This document shows, piece by piece, positions 1 to 5,749 of a stretch of 9,165 nucleotides of DNA (position 1 is the stretch's first letter; each line of letters starts with the position of its first letter). The notes beneath the pieces were generated by a model. It was not told the DNA's origin. It saw only the letters and a program-made list of their open reading frames with translations, and searched no databases. Origin of the DNA: Gemmatimonadota bacterium (GTDB lineage: Bacteria > ARS69); contig JAGQIB010000004.1 in NCBI GenBank assembly GCA_020431545.1, positions 1 through 9,165 of the forward strand, in the 5' to 3' direction. The position numbers were made by a program, and so were the translations under genes.

Positions 1-652
1 CGTGCGGCCAGTTGTTCGTGTACGTCACGTGTTGGTCTGGCCGCTCGGTCGCGCAGGCCCAGCTCGTCCAGAAGAAGAAGTCGACGAGCCGCGCGCGGCG
101 CGCGGGATCGTCCACCGTCATCTCCGGCATGGCGTAGTCTTCCCGCAACGAGGCGAGCGCCGGATCGGCGCCGAACAGCCGCTCGTAGTGGTCGGCCACC
201 CGGTCGATCGCGCTCGCACGATCCTCGCTGACGACGATCGATCCCGTGATCCGGTCGTAGGAGTTCGCGCGCATCTCGCGCTTCACCTCGTCGCGCAGCA
301 CCGCCTGGGTCGCGACATCGAGGCGATCGTACGGAAGGCCCGCGGTCCGTTCCGCTTTCACGTCGAGCAGCGCCACGACCTCGCGATGCAGCCAGTCGGC
401 CGACCAGTCGGGTGCCTGGTAGGAGCCGTGGCCCCAGATCGAGCCGAGCTGCTGGCCGCCGGTGCTCTGCCAGACCTGCTGCCCGTCGAGGATCGATTCG
501 CGCGTCATCAACACCGTGCCGTCCGGCGTCGTCACGGTCGAGGGGATCGGCGGCGCCTGGCGGTAGACCTCGCGCCCGAAGAAGCCGAGCAGCGTGAAGG
601 CGACGAGCAGGGTCGCGCCGAGGAGGATCCAGTTCCTTCGATGGCTGATCAT
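1..652 (-). CDS. norB: Quinol-dependent nitric oxide reductase (qNOR), N-terminal part, cut by window edge
   Basis: qNOR (also named norZ) is an integral membrane enzyme that reduces two NO to N2O using quinol electrons. Only the first 217 residues lie here; the family is usually about 750. Residues 8-25 form an N-terminal membrane anchor, followed by the extracytoplasmic domain that is fused in qNOR and corresponds to the separate NorC of cytochrome-type enzymes. Diagnostic stretches are GQQVWQSTGGQQLGSIWGHG (57-76), SYQAPDWSADWLHRE (77-91) and FFFWTSWACATERP (192-205) with YTNNWPH at the edge. The start ATG at 652 follows GGAGAG by 4-5 bases, and that Shine-Dalgarno lies just after the ric stop codon 11 bp upstream, so the two genes form one operon. 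The catalytic haem/non-haem-iron histidines lie beyond the window and cannot be checked. Confidence 0.95.
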   Translation of the reverse strand, partial: MISHRRNWILLGATLLVAFTLLGFFGREVYRQAPPIPSTVTTPDGTVLMTRESILDGQQVWQSTGGQQLGSIWGHGSYQAPDWSADWLHREVVALLDVKAERTAGLPYDRLDVATQAVLRDEVKREMRANSYDRITGSIVVSEDRASAIDRVADHYERLFGADPALASLREDYAMPEMTVDDPARRARLVDFFFWTSWACATERPDQHVTYTNNWPH

Positions 653-663
653 GATTCTCTCCG

Positions 664-1332
664 TCACTCGCAGAGTGCGCGCGGGAACAGGACGTTGTTC
701 TCGAGGTGGATGTGGTCCATGAGCTCCGACTCGAGGGTCGCCAGCCGCAGGTAGAGGGCGCGCCAGGTCGTGCACGCATCGGCCGGGGGCGTGAGATCGC
801 CCGTGATCTCCCGAACGTGGGCCAGGTTCCGCCCGTGGTCCTGGTGCTCGGTCTCCATCATCTGGACCGGCGCGCCCGCGTCGGCTCCGTGGCCGGCCAG
901 GATGAGCGGGAACAGAACCTGCTCTTCCTTGGCGAGGTGCTCGCGGACCTCGCGCTCCATCACGATCAGGTGGTCGGCGAGCCCGCGCGGGACGGACGCC
1001 TTGTCCCGGTGGACGCTCTCGACCTTGCGCGCCAGGGCGACGAGTTCGGGCAGCTCGTCCCGAAGGGGTTCGTGGTAGTGCCCCACGATGTGGCGGACGA
1101 GCTCGTCGAGCGGCCGCGTGGTCCAGTCGACGGCGGGAGCCGGCGCCGCGGCCTCCTCCATCTCGAGCAGCAGCGCCTGCGGATCCAGGCCGCGGGAGCG
1201 GCAGGCGTCCTCGAGGGAGCGGCGGCCGCCACAGCAGTAGTCGAGGCGTTCGCGGCGAAGGATGCGGGAGGCGGCGGGAAAGCGGGTGGCGAGATCGGCG
1301 AGGGATGTCCGGGGTCCGGGCGAGGGGTTCAT
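664..1332 (-). CDS. ric: Iron-sulfur cluster repair di-iron protein RIC (YtfE/ScdA/DnrN family)
   Basis: RIC proteins are cytosolic di-iron proteins that restore Fe-S clusters damaged by nitric oxide or oxidative stress. This copy has 222 residues, the usual size. Residues 9-57 form the ScdA_N domain with the CCGG motif at 33-36; the rest is a hemerythrin-like four-helix bundle. Aligned by eye to E. coli YtfE, the full ligand set is present: H87, H132, E136 (in HLAKEEQVLFP), H163 (METEH), H207 and E211 (MDHIHLENNVLFP). An upstream in-frame ATG at 1407 would add 25 residues, but it would start inside the promoter region; the ATG at 1332 has GGAGGA seven bases upstream and is preferred. The gene is first in an operon with the NO reductase and sits divergent from norR behind a sigma-54 promoter, so NO induction is the natural reading. 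Confidence 0.95.
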   Translation of the reverse strand: MNPSPGPRTSLADLATRFPAASRILRRERLDYCCGGRRSLEDACRSRGLDPQALLLEMEEAAAPAPAVDWTTRPLDELVRHIVGHYHEPLRDELPELVALARKVESVHRDKASVPRGLADHLIVMEREVREHLAKEEQVLFPLILAGHGADAGAPVQMMETEHQDHGRNLAHVREITGDLTPPADACTTWRALYLRLATLESELMDHIHLENNVLFPRALCE

Positions 1333-1368
1333 GAGGGTCCTCCGACGTTGTGGTTCATCCCCGAGAAC

Positions 1369-1384
1369 AGCACGCACCGTGCCA
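1369..1384 (-). promoter_or_regulatory. Sigma-54 (-24/-12) promoter of the ric-nor operon
   Basis: On the minus strand the sequence reads TGGCACGGTGCGTGCT. It matches the sigma-54 consensus TGGCACG-N4-TTGCW except for one base (GTGCT for TTGCT) and has the required GG-N10-GC spacing. The predicted transcription start is near 1358, giving a leader of about 25 bases to the ric ATG at 1332. It fits the sigma-54 activator NorR encoded next door. Confidence 0.88.
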
Positions 1385-1400
1385 GAGGCTAACTCACCTG

Positions 1401-1430
1401 TTGACAACGTCTTCGTGGGTCAGTTATCGT
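1401..1430 (+). promoter_or_regulatory. Sigma-70-type promoter of norR
   Basis: A perfect -35 hexamer TTGACA (1401-1406) is followed after 18 bp by TATCGT (1425-1430), four of six matches to the -10 consensus. Transcription would begin near 1437, upstream of all candidate norR starts. The -35 box lies inside the near-palindrome GTTGACAAC (1400-1408), so a protein bound there would block norR transcription. Confidence 0.5.
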
Positions 1431-1439
1431 TTTCGCAAC
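1429..1439. promoter_or_regulatory. Candidate NorR enhancer site
   Basis: GTTTTCGCAAC fits the GT-(N7)-AC pattern described for NorR sites and is symmetric as GTT-N5-AAC. It lies about 71-81 bases upstream of the predicted ric transcription start, a normal distance for a sigma-54 activator. E. coli NorR uses three sites; I found only this one clear match, so the call is tentative. Confidence 0.35.
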
Positions 1440-1486
1440 CTTCTCGTGTTATGAAAGGGGCAACGCCGTTGTCGAATAGACAGCAG

Positions 1487-3025
1487 ATGGGCCGATTCGG
1501 GGTCGTTCTCGACATCGCCCGGGATCTCACGGCTTCCCTGGCGGCGGCGGACCGATACGACCGCCTTCTGCGGGCCGTGCGGCGCTTGATTCCCTGCGAC
1601 GCCGCCGCCTTGCTTCGCCTGGAGGGCGACGAGCTCGTCCCGCTCGCGGCCTACGGGCTGAGCGAGGAGGCGAAGGTCCGGCGTTACCGCCGGAAGGAAC
1701 ATCCGCGGCTCGACATCATCCTGTCCGCCGCGGGCCCCGTCCGGTTTCCGCCGGACTCACCGTTGCCCGATCCGTTCGACGGTCTCCTCGAAGCGGACCC
1801 GCACGCCACCGAACACATCCACGCGTGCCTCGGATGTCCGCTGGTTGAGGGAGGACGTGTCGTCGGAGCACTCACCGCGGATGCCGTCGCGCCGCGTGCG
1901 TTCGACGATCTGGAGCTGCCGTGGCTCGAAGCGCTGGGCGCGCTCGCGGCGGCGGCGCTCCACACGACGGGCCTGATCGAATCGCTCGAGCGGATCGCCG
2001 AGCGGAAGGGCGCCGTCGCGCGCGAGCTGCAGAGGCGTTCGTCGGACGCGCCCGTGCCGGGAAGGAGTCCGGCGTCCGAGCGGCTCCAGCGTGACATCGA
2101 GATGGTGGCGGCCAGTGACCTTCCGGTCCTGATCGTCGGCGAGACCGGAGTGGGGAAGGAAGTCGTCGCTCACCAGATTCACCAGCGATCGTCTCGAAGC
2201 GAAGAGCCGGTGATTCACGTCAACTGTGCCGCGCTTCCCGAGTCCATTGCGGAGAGCGAGCTGTTCGGCCACGCAAAGGGCGCCTTCACCGGGGCGACGC
2301 GTGATCGTGCCGGCAAGTTCGAGCTCGCAGACGGCGCGACCCTGTTCCTGGACGAGATCGGCGAACTGCCGTTGACGTTGCAGCCGAAGCTCCTGCGCGC
2401 GCTCCAGCAGGGAGAGATCCAGCGTGTCGGCGACGATCGCGTCCACCGAGTCGACGCCCGCATCATCGCGGCGACGAACCGCGACCTCGATCGGGAAGTG
2501 ACGGCCGGAAGGTTTCGGGCGGATCTGTACCACCGCCTGGCCGTCTACCCTCTGCGAGTTCCGCCGCTGCGGGAGCGCACGGAGGACATTCCCCTGCTCG
2601 CGGCCCACTGTCTCGACCAGGCTCGTCGTCGCCTCGGCGTGGGGCCGTTGAGGCTGTCACCCGAGGCGCGACAGATGCTCGTCGCGGCGGACTGGCCGGG
2701 CAACGTCCGCGAGCTCGAGAACGTCCTGAACCGCGCGGCCCTGCGCGCGCGCGCGGGGTTCGGGGAGCGCGAGACCATCGTGCTCCGACCGGAGCACCTG
2801 GACCTTCCGCTCGCGTCATCCGGGCGGGCGTCGGACGAACCGGGAGACGAGACTCGCGTGGACCCGGCCGCACCACTGCGCGAGCGGGTTCGCGAGTTCC
2901 AGCGGCAGGCGATCCGCGCGGCCCTCGCGCGAAACTCCGACAGCTGGGCGGCGGCGGCGCGCGACCTCGGGATGCATCGCAGCAACCTTCATCATCTCGC
3001 GGCGCGCCTCGGACTCCGGGAGTAG
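1487..3025 (+). CDS. norR: NorR: NO-sensing sigma-54-dependent transcription activator
   Basis: NorR binds NO at a mononuclear non-haem iron in its GAF domain; this frees the AAA+ domain to remodel sigma-54 RNA polymerase at NO-detoxification promoters. From the ATG at 1487 the protein has 512 residues (E. coli NorR 504). The GAF domain (about 5-165) keeps residues matching E. coli R75, D96, D99, H111, C113 and D131 (here R74, D95, D98, H112, C114, D132). The AAA+ domain has Walker A GETGVGKE (218-225), GAFTGA (265-270), Walker B LFLDE (286-290) and the WPGNVRELE region (403-411). A Fis-type HTH occupies about 485-508. Start choice is uncertain: a TTG at 1469 has AAGGGG eight bases upstream, and an ATG lies at 1451; both only extend the N-terminus. 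It is divergent from ric-nor, its likely target. Confidence 0.95.
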   Translation: MGRFGVVLDIARDLTASLAAADRYDRLLRAVRRLIPCDAAALLRLEGDELVPLAAYGLSEEAKVRRYRRKEHPRLDIILSAAGPVRFPPDSPLPDPFDGLLEADPHATEHIHACLGCPLVEGGRVVGALTADAVAPRAFDDLELPWLEALGALAAAALHTTGLIESLERIAERKGAVARELQRRSSDAPVPGRSPASERLQRDIEMVAASDLPVLIVGETGVGKEVVAHQIHQRSSRSEEPVIHVNCAALPESIAESELFGHAKGAFTGATRDRAGKFELADGATLFLDEIGELPLTLQPKLLRALQQGEIQRVGDDRVHRVDARIIAATNRDLDREVTAGRFRADLYHRLAVYPLRVPPLRERTEDIPLLAAHCLDQARRRLGVGPLRLSPEARQMLVAADWPGNVRELENVLNRAALRARAGFGERETIVLRPEHLDLPLASSGRASDEPGDETRVDPAAPLRERVREFQRQAIRAALARNSDSWAAAARDLGMHRSNLHHLAARLGLRE

Positions 3026-3050
3026 GCGCGCCGCCCGTCAGCGGTGCGCC
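3025..3050. terminator. Hairpin shared by convergent gene ends (bidirectional terminator candidate)
   Basis: GGCGCGCCGC (3025-3034) pairs with GCGGTGCGCC (3041-3050) around a six-base loop; nine Watson-Crick pairs and one G-U. It begins at the last base of the norR stop codon and its loop contains the stop codon of the convergent secreted-protein gene. There is no clear U-tract on either side, so termination efficiency is unknown. Confidence 0.5.
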
Positions 3051-3784
3051 GCCTTCAGATCCGCCCACGTCGTCGGCGTGACCGGGGTCGGCACGACGCT
3101 CGCCTGCACGTGCAGATCATCCAGGTAGAACGTGCCGGCCGTGACGGGGTTGCCGCCGAAGCCCACCAGGATCGAGCCCGGGCCGTGCGCGAACGGTCCG
3201 CCCCACGGCTCCTCCGTGAGCAACTCCACGCCGTCCAGCAGGACCGTCACGAAGCCCTGGTCCACGTCGAGCCGGAGTTCCAGGTGCACCGTGGTCCCGG
3301 TGGTGTAGTCGCCGATTCGCACGGACGAGGTGTTCCCGTCGCCGTACCAGATCGCGCCGAACTGATTGAACGTGAGGTCCGCGAATCTCGACGCGTTCGC
3401 GAACGGCTCCCGCACGGCCACGATGTACTGATCCAGATCCTGGAACCAGAGATTCATCTCGATCTCGATCTGGCCTTCGGTGATCTCGTAGTCGTTCAGG
3501 AACCGGTAGCGCGTGTACTCGGCGTTCGCGTCGTCGTCGTCCACGTGCTCGAGGCTCGGCGTGGCGAACGGGCCGGTGCGGACGACCGGCTCGATCGGCA
3601 GGACCTCGACCGGCTGATGGAAGGCGGCGCCGCCGGCCCCGATCGGCTGGTCCAGAGGCTGGTCGTCGAAGTCGCACCAGAGGATCAGCTCCGCGACGGC
3701 GGGCAGCGGGGAGGCTCCGAGGCCGAGCAGCATGGCCCCGGCGAGGGCGAGGAGGGCGGCGAGGCCGCGATACGGGCGGTTCAT
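3038..3784 (-). CDS. Secreted LamG/concanavalin-like protein of unknown function
   Basis: A 248-residue protein with a clear signal peptide: basic MNRPYR, a hydrophobic core at about 8-24, and a likely cleavage after SPLPAVA (near residue 31). The mature part begins ELILWCDFDDQP, an opening typical of LamG/concanavalin-like jelly-roll domains, and it keeps the alternating pattern of such folds, including a late F-Y-L-D-D-L segment near the C-terminus. No catalytic motif is recognised. The ATG at 3784 has GGAG eight bases upstream. It follows the GNAT gene by 86 bp, a gap with a hairpin, so it may be separately expressed. It may bind carbohydrate or be an exported structural protein; the function is unknown. 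Confidence 0.8.
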   Translation of the reverse strand: MNRPYRGLAALLALAGAMLLGLGASPLPAVAELILWCDFDDQPLDQPIGAGGAAFHQPVEVLPIEPVVRTGPFATPSLEHVDDDDANAEYTRYRFLNDYEITEGQIEIEMNLWFQDLDQYIVAVREPFANASRFADLTFNQFGAIWYGDGNTSSVRIGDYTTGTTVHLELRLDVDQGFVTVLLDGVELLTEEPWGGPFAHGPGSILVGFGGNPVTAGTFYLDDLHVQASVVPTPVTPTTWADLKAAHR

Positions 3785-3794
3785 GGTCCGGACT

Positions 3795-3821
3795 CCGGGT
3801 GGCAGGACTGGCGGCACCCGG
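3795..3821 (-). promoter_or_regulatory. Hairpin upstream of the secreted-protein gene, overlapping its ribosome binding site
   Basis: CCGGGTG (3815-3821 read on the minus strand) pairs with CACCCGG (3795-3801) around a 13-base loop. The last two bases of the stem are the first two of the GGAG Shine-Dalgarno (3793-3796). It may act as a terminator after the GNAT gene or limit translation of the secreted protein. No U-tract follows. The rest of the 86-bp gap shows nothing recognisable. Confidence 0.35.
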
Positions 3822-3870
3822 AATGGCGACGGATGGCTCGAAGACCGGACATCACCCCGGAGGGCGAGCG

Positions 3871-4353
3871 TTACGACCGACCGCAGGCGAGGTGCTTCAC
3901 CAGGATGAGGCACGGGTTCCCCTCTCCCCAGAGCTTGTTCTCCTCGAGCGGCAAGAATCCCATCCGGAGGTAGAAGCCGCGCGTGCGGTCGTAGTTCGCA
4001 TTCGAACGTGACGGGCCCAGCGTCTTGACCTGGAAGAAGTCCACCCGGCGGGTCCGCAGGAGGCCCTCGGCGTGCTCCACGAGCGCCCGACCGACTCCCC
4101 GGGCGTGGAGGGGCGCCCGCACCGCGAGGACCTGGATCTCCGCGGAGTGTTCGTTGTGGGGCTTGAGCGTGAGGAACCCGGCGACCCCCTCGCCGGTCTC
4201 CGCGACCCAGGTCTCGAGGGACTCGATGTCCCGCCGGTACGAGACGATGGCTTCCTCGATCCCGAACCAGTCCGGCAGGTCGCGGAGGATGCCCTCGCAG
4301 GCCGCGGCCTCGTCGGCACGCATCGGGCGCAGCGTGACGTCGACGGCGCTCAC
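3871..4353 (-). CDS. GNAT-family N-acetyltransferase
   Basis: A 160-residue protein with the GNAT fold: an N-terminal strand VTLRPMRADEAAAC, a central strand GVAGFLTLKP, the acetyl-CoA-binding motif A around QVLAVRAPLHARGVGRAL (Q/R-x-x-G-x-G type loop ARGVGRA), and a C-terminal RGFYLRMGF motif B. GNAT enzymes transfer acetyl from acetyl-CoA to an amine; the substrate here cannot be told. I place the start at GTG 4353 because AAGGA lies six bases upstream and because this GTG overlaps, as GTGA, the stop of the selenoprotein frame before it. That overlap suggests translational coupling. An internal ATG at 4321-4323 is less likely since it would remove the first strand. It is the last gene of the 5656-3871 cluster. 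Confidence 0.9.
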   Translation of the reverse strand: MSAVDVTLRPMRADEAAACEGILRDLPDWFGIEEAIVSYRRDIESLETWVAETGEGVAGFLTLKPHNEHSAEIQVLAVRAPLHARGVGRALVEHAEGLLRTRRVDFFQVKTLGPSRSNANYDRTRGFYLRMGFLPLEENKLWGEGNPCLILVKHLACGRS

Positions 4354-4583
4354 TTCGCGTCCTTCTTCGAGCGGTTGTTCCGGCGGCGGCCCAGACCGAG
4401 CAGCTGACGGAACACTCAGGTGCCGCGGAGCGCGCCGAAGATGAGCAAGAGCCCGACCGCGCCGACGAGCACGCGAAGCCAGGCGTGGTCGAAGTGCGCG
4501 AAGACGGAGTATGCGGCGGCCCCGACTCCAAGCAGGAGATTTCCGATCCGGTCGGCGCCTCGCAGTGTGGGGTCGATATTCAC
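4350..4583 (-). CDS. Predicted selenocysteine-containing small membrane protein (DUF2892/YgaP-membrane-like)
   Basis: Read through an in-frame TGA at 4416-4418, this frame gives 77 residues: N-terminus VNIDPTLRGADRIGN, membrane segments at about 14-31 and 37-52, Sec56, then VFRQLLGLGRRR and a basic tail. The layout resembles DUF2892/YgaP membrane-domain proteins, where two helices are followed by G-x-C-P-x-Y-x-L-L-G; the TGA sits at that Cys, and the spacing to LLG is kept. The usual Pro is Val here. A SECIS-like hairpin follows at once. The GTG start at 4583 has GGAGG upstream and overlaps the methyltransferase stop as GTGA; the stop at 4350 overlaps the GNAT start the same way. Stopping at the TGA would give only 55 residues and leave a 62-bp gap. 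The likely role is redox or sulfur/selenium chemistry at the membrane, which is inference. The family call is less sure than the Sec call. Confidence 0.78.
4376..4414 (-). promoter_or_regulatory. Bacterial SECIS element for the Sec codon at 4416-4418
   Basis: One base after the TGA a 39-base hairpin forms: TGTTCCG (4414-4408) pairs perfectly with CGGAACA (4382-4376), with further pairs above it broken by single mismatches, then GCUC/GGGC closing the loop GGUCU (4397-4393). Counting the U of UGA as 1, U17 is an unpaired base in the upper stem and GGUCU occupies 22-26. In E. coli fdhF the bulged U17 and loop residues G23 and U24, which SelB contacts, have the same numbers and the same GGUCU. 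The match in both structure and offset is the main evidence for selenocysteine insertion. Confidence 0.82.
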
Positions 4584-5167
4584 TCGATCCTCCTTCCGAT
4601 GAACTGGACCACGGATCCGATGCCGGCGTGGTGAGGACCCTCGTCGACCTCACGTTCCAGCTCGCGGAGCAGGATCGGTTCCAGCCCCGGCAGCTCCCGC
4701 CGGATCTTGTCCTCCGACATCAGCATGTCGAGGTCCTTCGGGCCGCCGGTGTCTCGCGCGAGCTGCGCTTCCGTGTACGCCTCGAGGAGCAGGACTCCTC
4801 CGGGTCGAAGGCTTCGCACGACGTGCGGATAGAGTCTCGCGCGAAGCGCGCCCGGCAGGTGCGCCCAGATCGAGATCACCGACCCGTAGTGATCCTCCTC
4901 GGGGACGAAGCTCCCGAGATCCGCGACCTCCGTGCGGATCGAAACGCCACGAGCTCGGGCGAGGTCCTGCGCCTTCGCGAGACCGACCGACGATCCGTCT
5001 ACCCCGTGCACTTCCAGGCCGAGTGTCGCAAGGTACACGCCGTTCCGTCCCTCGCCCTCCGCGAGCGAGAGGACGGGGCCGGCGAGATCCTTTGCGTGCG
5101 CCACGAGGAACGTGTTCGGCTCGGTGCCGTAGACGTACTCGCTCGTGCCGTAGCGCTCATTCCACAT
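4580..5167 (-). CDS. Class I SAM-dependent methyltransferase (TehB-like)
   Basis: A 195-residue cytosolic protein. The opening MWNERYGTSEYVYGTEPN is typical of a TehB-related methyltransferase group. Motif I is VLSLAEGEGRNGVYLATLG (about 32-50), followed by the acidic ribose-binding strand VHGVDGSS and a post-motif RSLRPGGVLLLEAY (about 120-133). The ATG at 5167 has GGGAGGA about five bases upstream. Its stop TGA overlaps the GTG start of the selenoprotein gene, and the VOC gene ends 24 bp upstream, so it is within an operon. TehB relatives methylate tellurite or other chalcogen compounds or small thiols; the substrate here is unknown, but the pairing with a predicted selenoprotein is suggestive. 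Confidence 0.9.
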   Translation of the reverse strand: MWNERYGTSEYVYGTEPNTFLVAHAKDLAGPVLSLAEGEGRNGVYLATLGLEVHGVDGSSVGLAKAQDLARARGVSIRTEVADLGSFVPEEDHYGSVISIWAHLPGALRARLYPHVVRSLRPGGVLLLEAYTEAQLARDTGGPKDLDMLMSEDKIRRELPGLEPILLRELEREVDEGPHHAGIGSVVQFIGRRIE

Positions 5168-5191
5168 CGAGTCCTCCCGGGAGAGCGCGAC

Positions 5192-5656
5192 TCACGCGCC
5201 GCGGAACGCCGCCTCCAGCTCCGCGACGACGATCTTCTTCATGCCGAGCATCGCCTGCATCGCCCGTCCGGCCGCCTCCGTATCGGACGCGCCGAGATAC
5301 TTCGGCAGCGCTTCCGGCACGATCTGCCAGTGCACACCGAAGCGATCCTTGAGCCACGCGCACTGGAGTTCGCTCCCGCCGTTCGCGAGCAGCGCATCCC
5401 AGAGACGGTCGGTCTCGGCCTGGTCCTTCGTGGACACCGAGATGGACGCCGCTTCGTTGTGTTTCACGTGCGGGCCGCCGTTCAGACCCTGGAACGCGGC
5501 ACCGCCGAGCGTGAAGTTCACCATCACCGCGGGACGGCTGGCGTCCGGACGCAGGATGCCGGTGATCTCCGAGTTCGGAATCAAGGACGTGTAGAACTTT
5601 GCGGCCTCCTCGGCCTGATCGTCGAACCAGAGACAGACGGCGATCTTCGGGGGCAT
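5192..5656 (-). CDS. VOC-superfamily PhnB-like protein
   Basis: A 154-residue protein of the PhnB-like/3-demethylubiquinone-9 3-methyltransferase-annotated family, a VOC (glyoxalase-like) fold. Typical features are the start KIAVCLWFDDQAEEAAKFY, the central VNFTLGGAAFQGLNGGP, the segment TDRLWDALLANGGSELQCAWLKDRFGVHWQIVP and a C-terminal helix AMQAMLGMKKIVVAELEAAF. The length equals the family norm. The methyltransferase label used for this family in databases is probably misleading; the true reaction is not known. The ATG at 5656 has AGGAG nine bases upstream. It is the first gene of the cluster running to 3871. The 93 bp upstream of it (5657-5749) show no convincing promoter. Confidence 0.9.
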   Translation of the reverse strand: MPPKIAVCLWFDDQAEEAAKFYTSLIPNSEITGILRPDASRPAVMVNFTLGGAAFQGLNGGPHVKHNEAASISVSTKDQAETDRLWDALLANGGSELQCAWLKDRFGVHWQIVPEALPKYLGASDTEAAGRAMQAMLGMKKIVVAELEAAFRGA

Positions 5657-5749
5657 GGGCTCGGTCTCCTGCGTGGGGTGAATGGAGCGAAGGACATTAG
5701 CCGATGACCGGGAGCCACCGGAAGTCCGATCCGTGATGGATCCCCGTCC

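Noticed and set aside
2..754. Plus-strand open frame across the NO reductase and the ric end
   Set aside because: Shadow of the minus-strand genes, which have unmistakable family motifs; the plus-strand product is a low-complexity Arg-rich sequence.
1333..1407. 25-residue N-terminal extension of RIC from an ATG at 1407
   Set aside because: It overlaps the sigma-54 promoter and would lie upstream of the predicted transcription start; the ATG at 1332 has a strong ribosome binding site.
1415..1425. 11-mer GTGGGTCAGTT shared with the palindrome near 9000-9010
   Set aside because: Several chance 11-base matches are expected between all positions in 9 kb, and here only one arm is present, without symmetry.
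4350..4415. A separate 21-codon peptide starting at the GTG after the TGA
   Set aside because: No Shine-Dalgarno of its own, and its sequence continues the membrane-protein pattern; it is better explained as the C-terminus of the selenoprotein.
3785..4531. Long upstream extension of the secreted LamG-like frame
   Set aside because: It runs antisense-free through the GNAT and selenoprotein genes in another frame and lacks any domain; the signal peptide starts at 3784.
4416..4583. A stand-alone 55-residue membrane protein ending at the first TGA
   Set aside because: The SECIS geometry, the family-like sequence after the TGA and the GTGA overlap with the next gene all favour readthrough. A truncated product may still be made in part.
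5728..5742. Small hairpin GATCC/GGATC after the 225-residue methyltransferase gene
   Set aside because: Only five base pairs and no U-tract; too weak to call a terminator.
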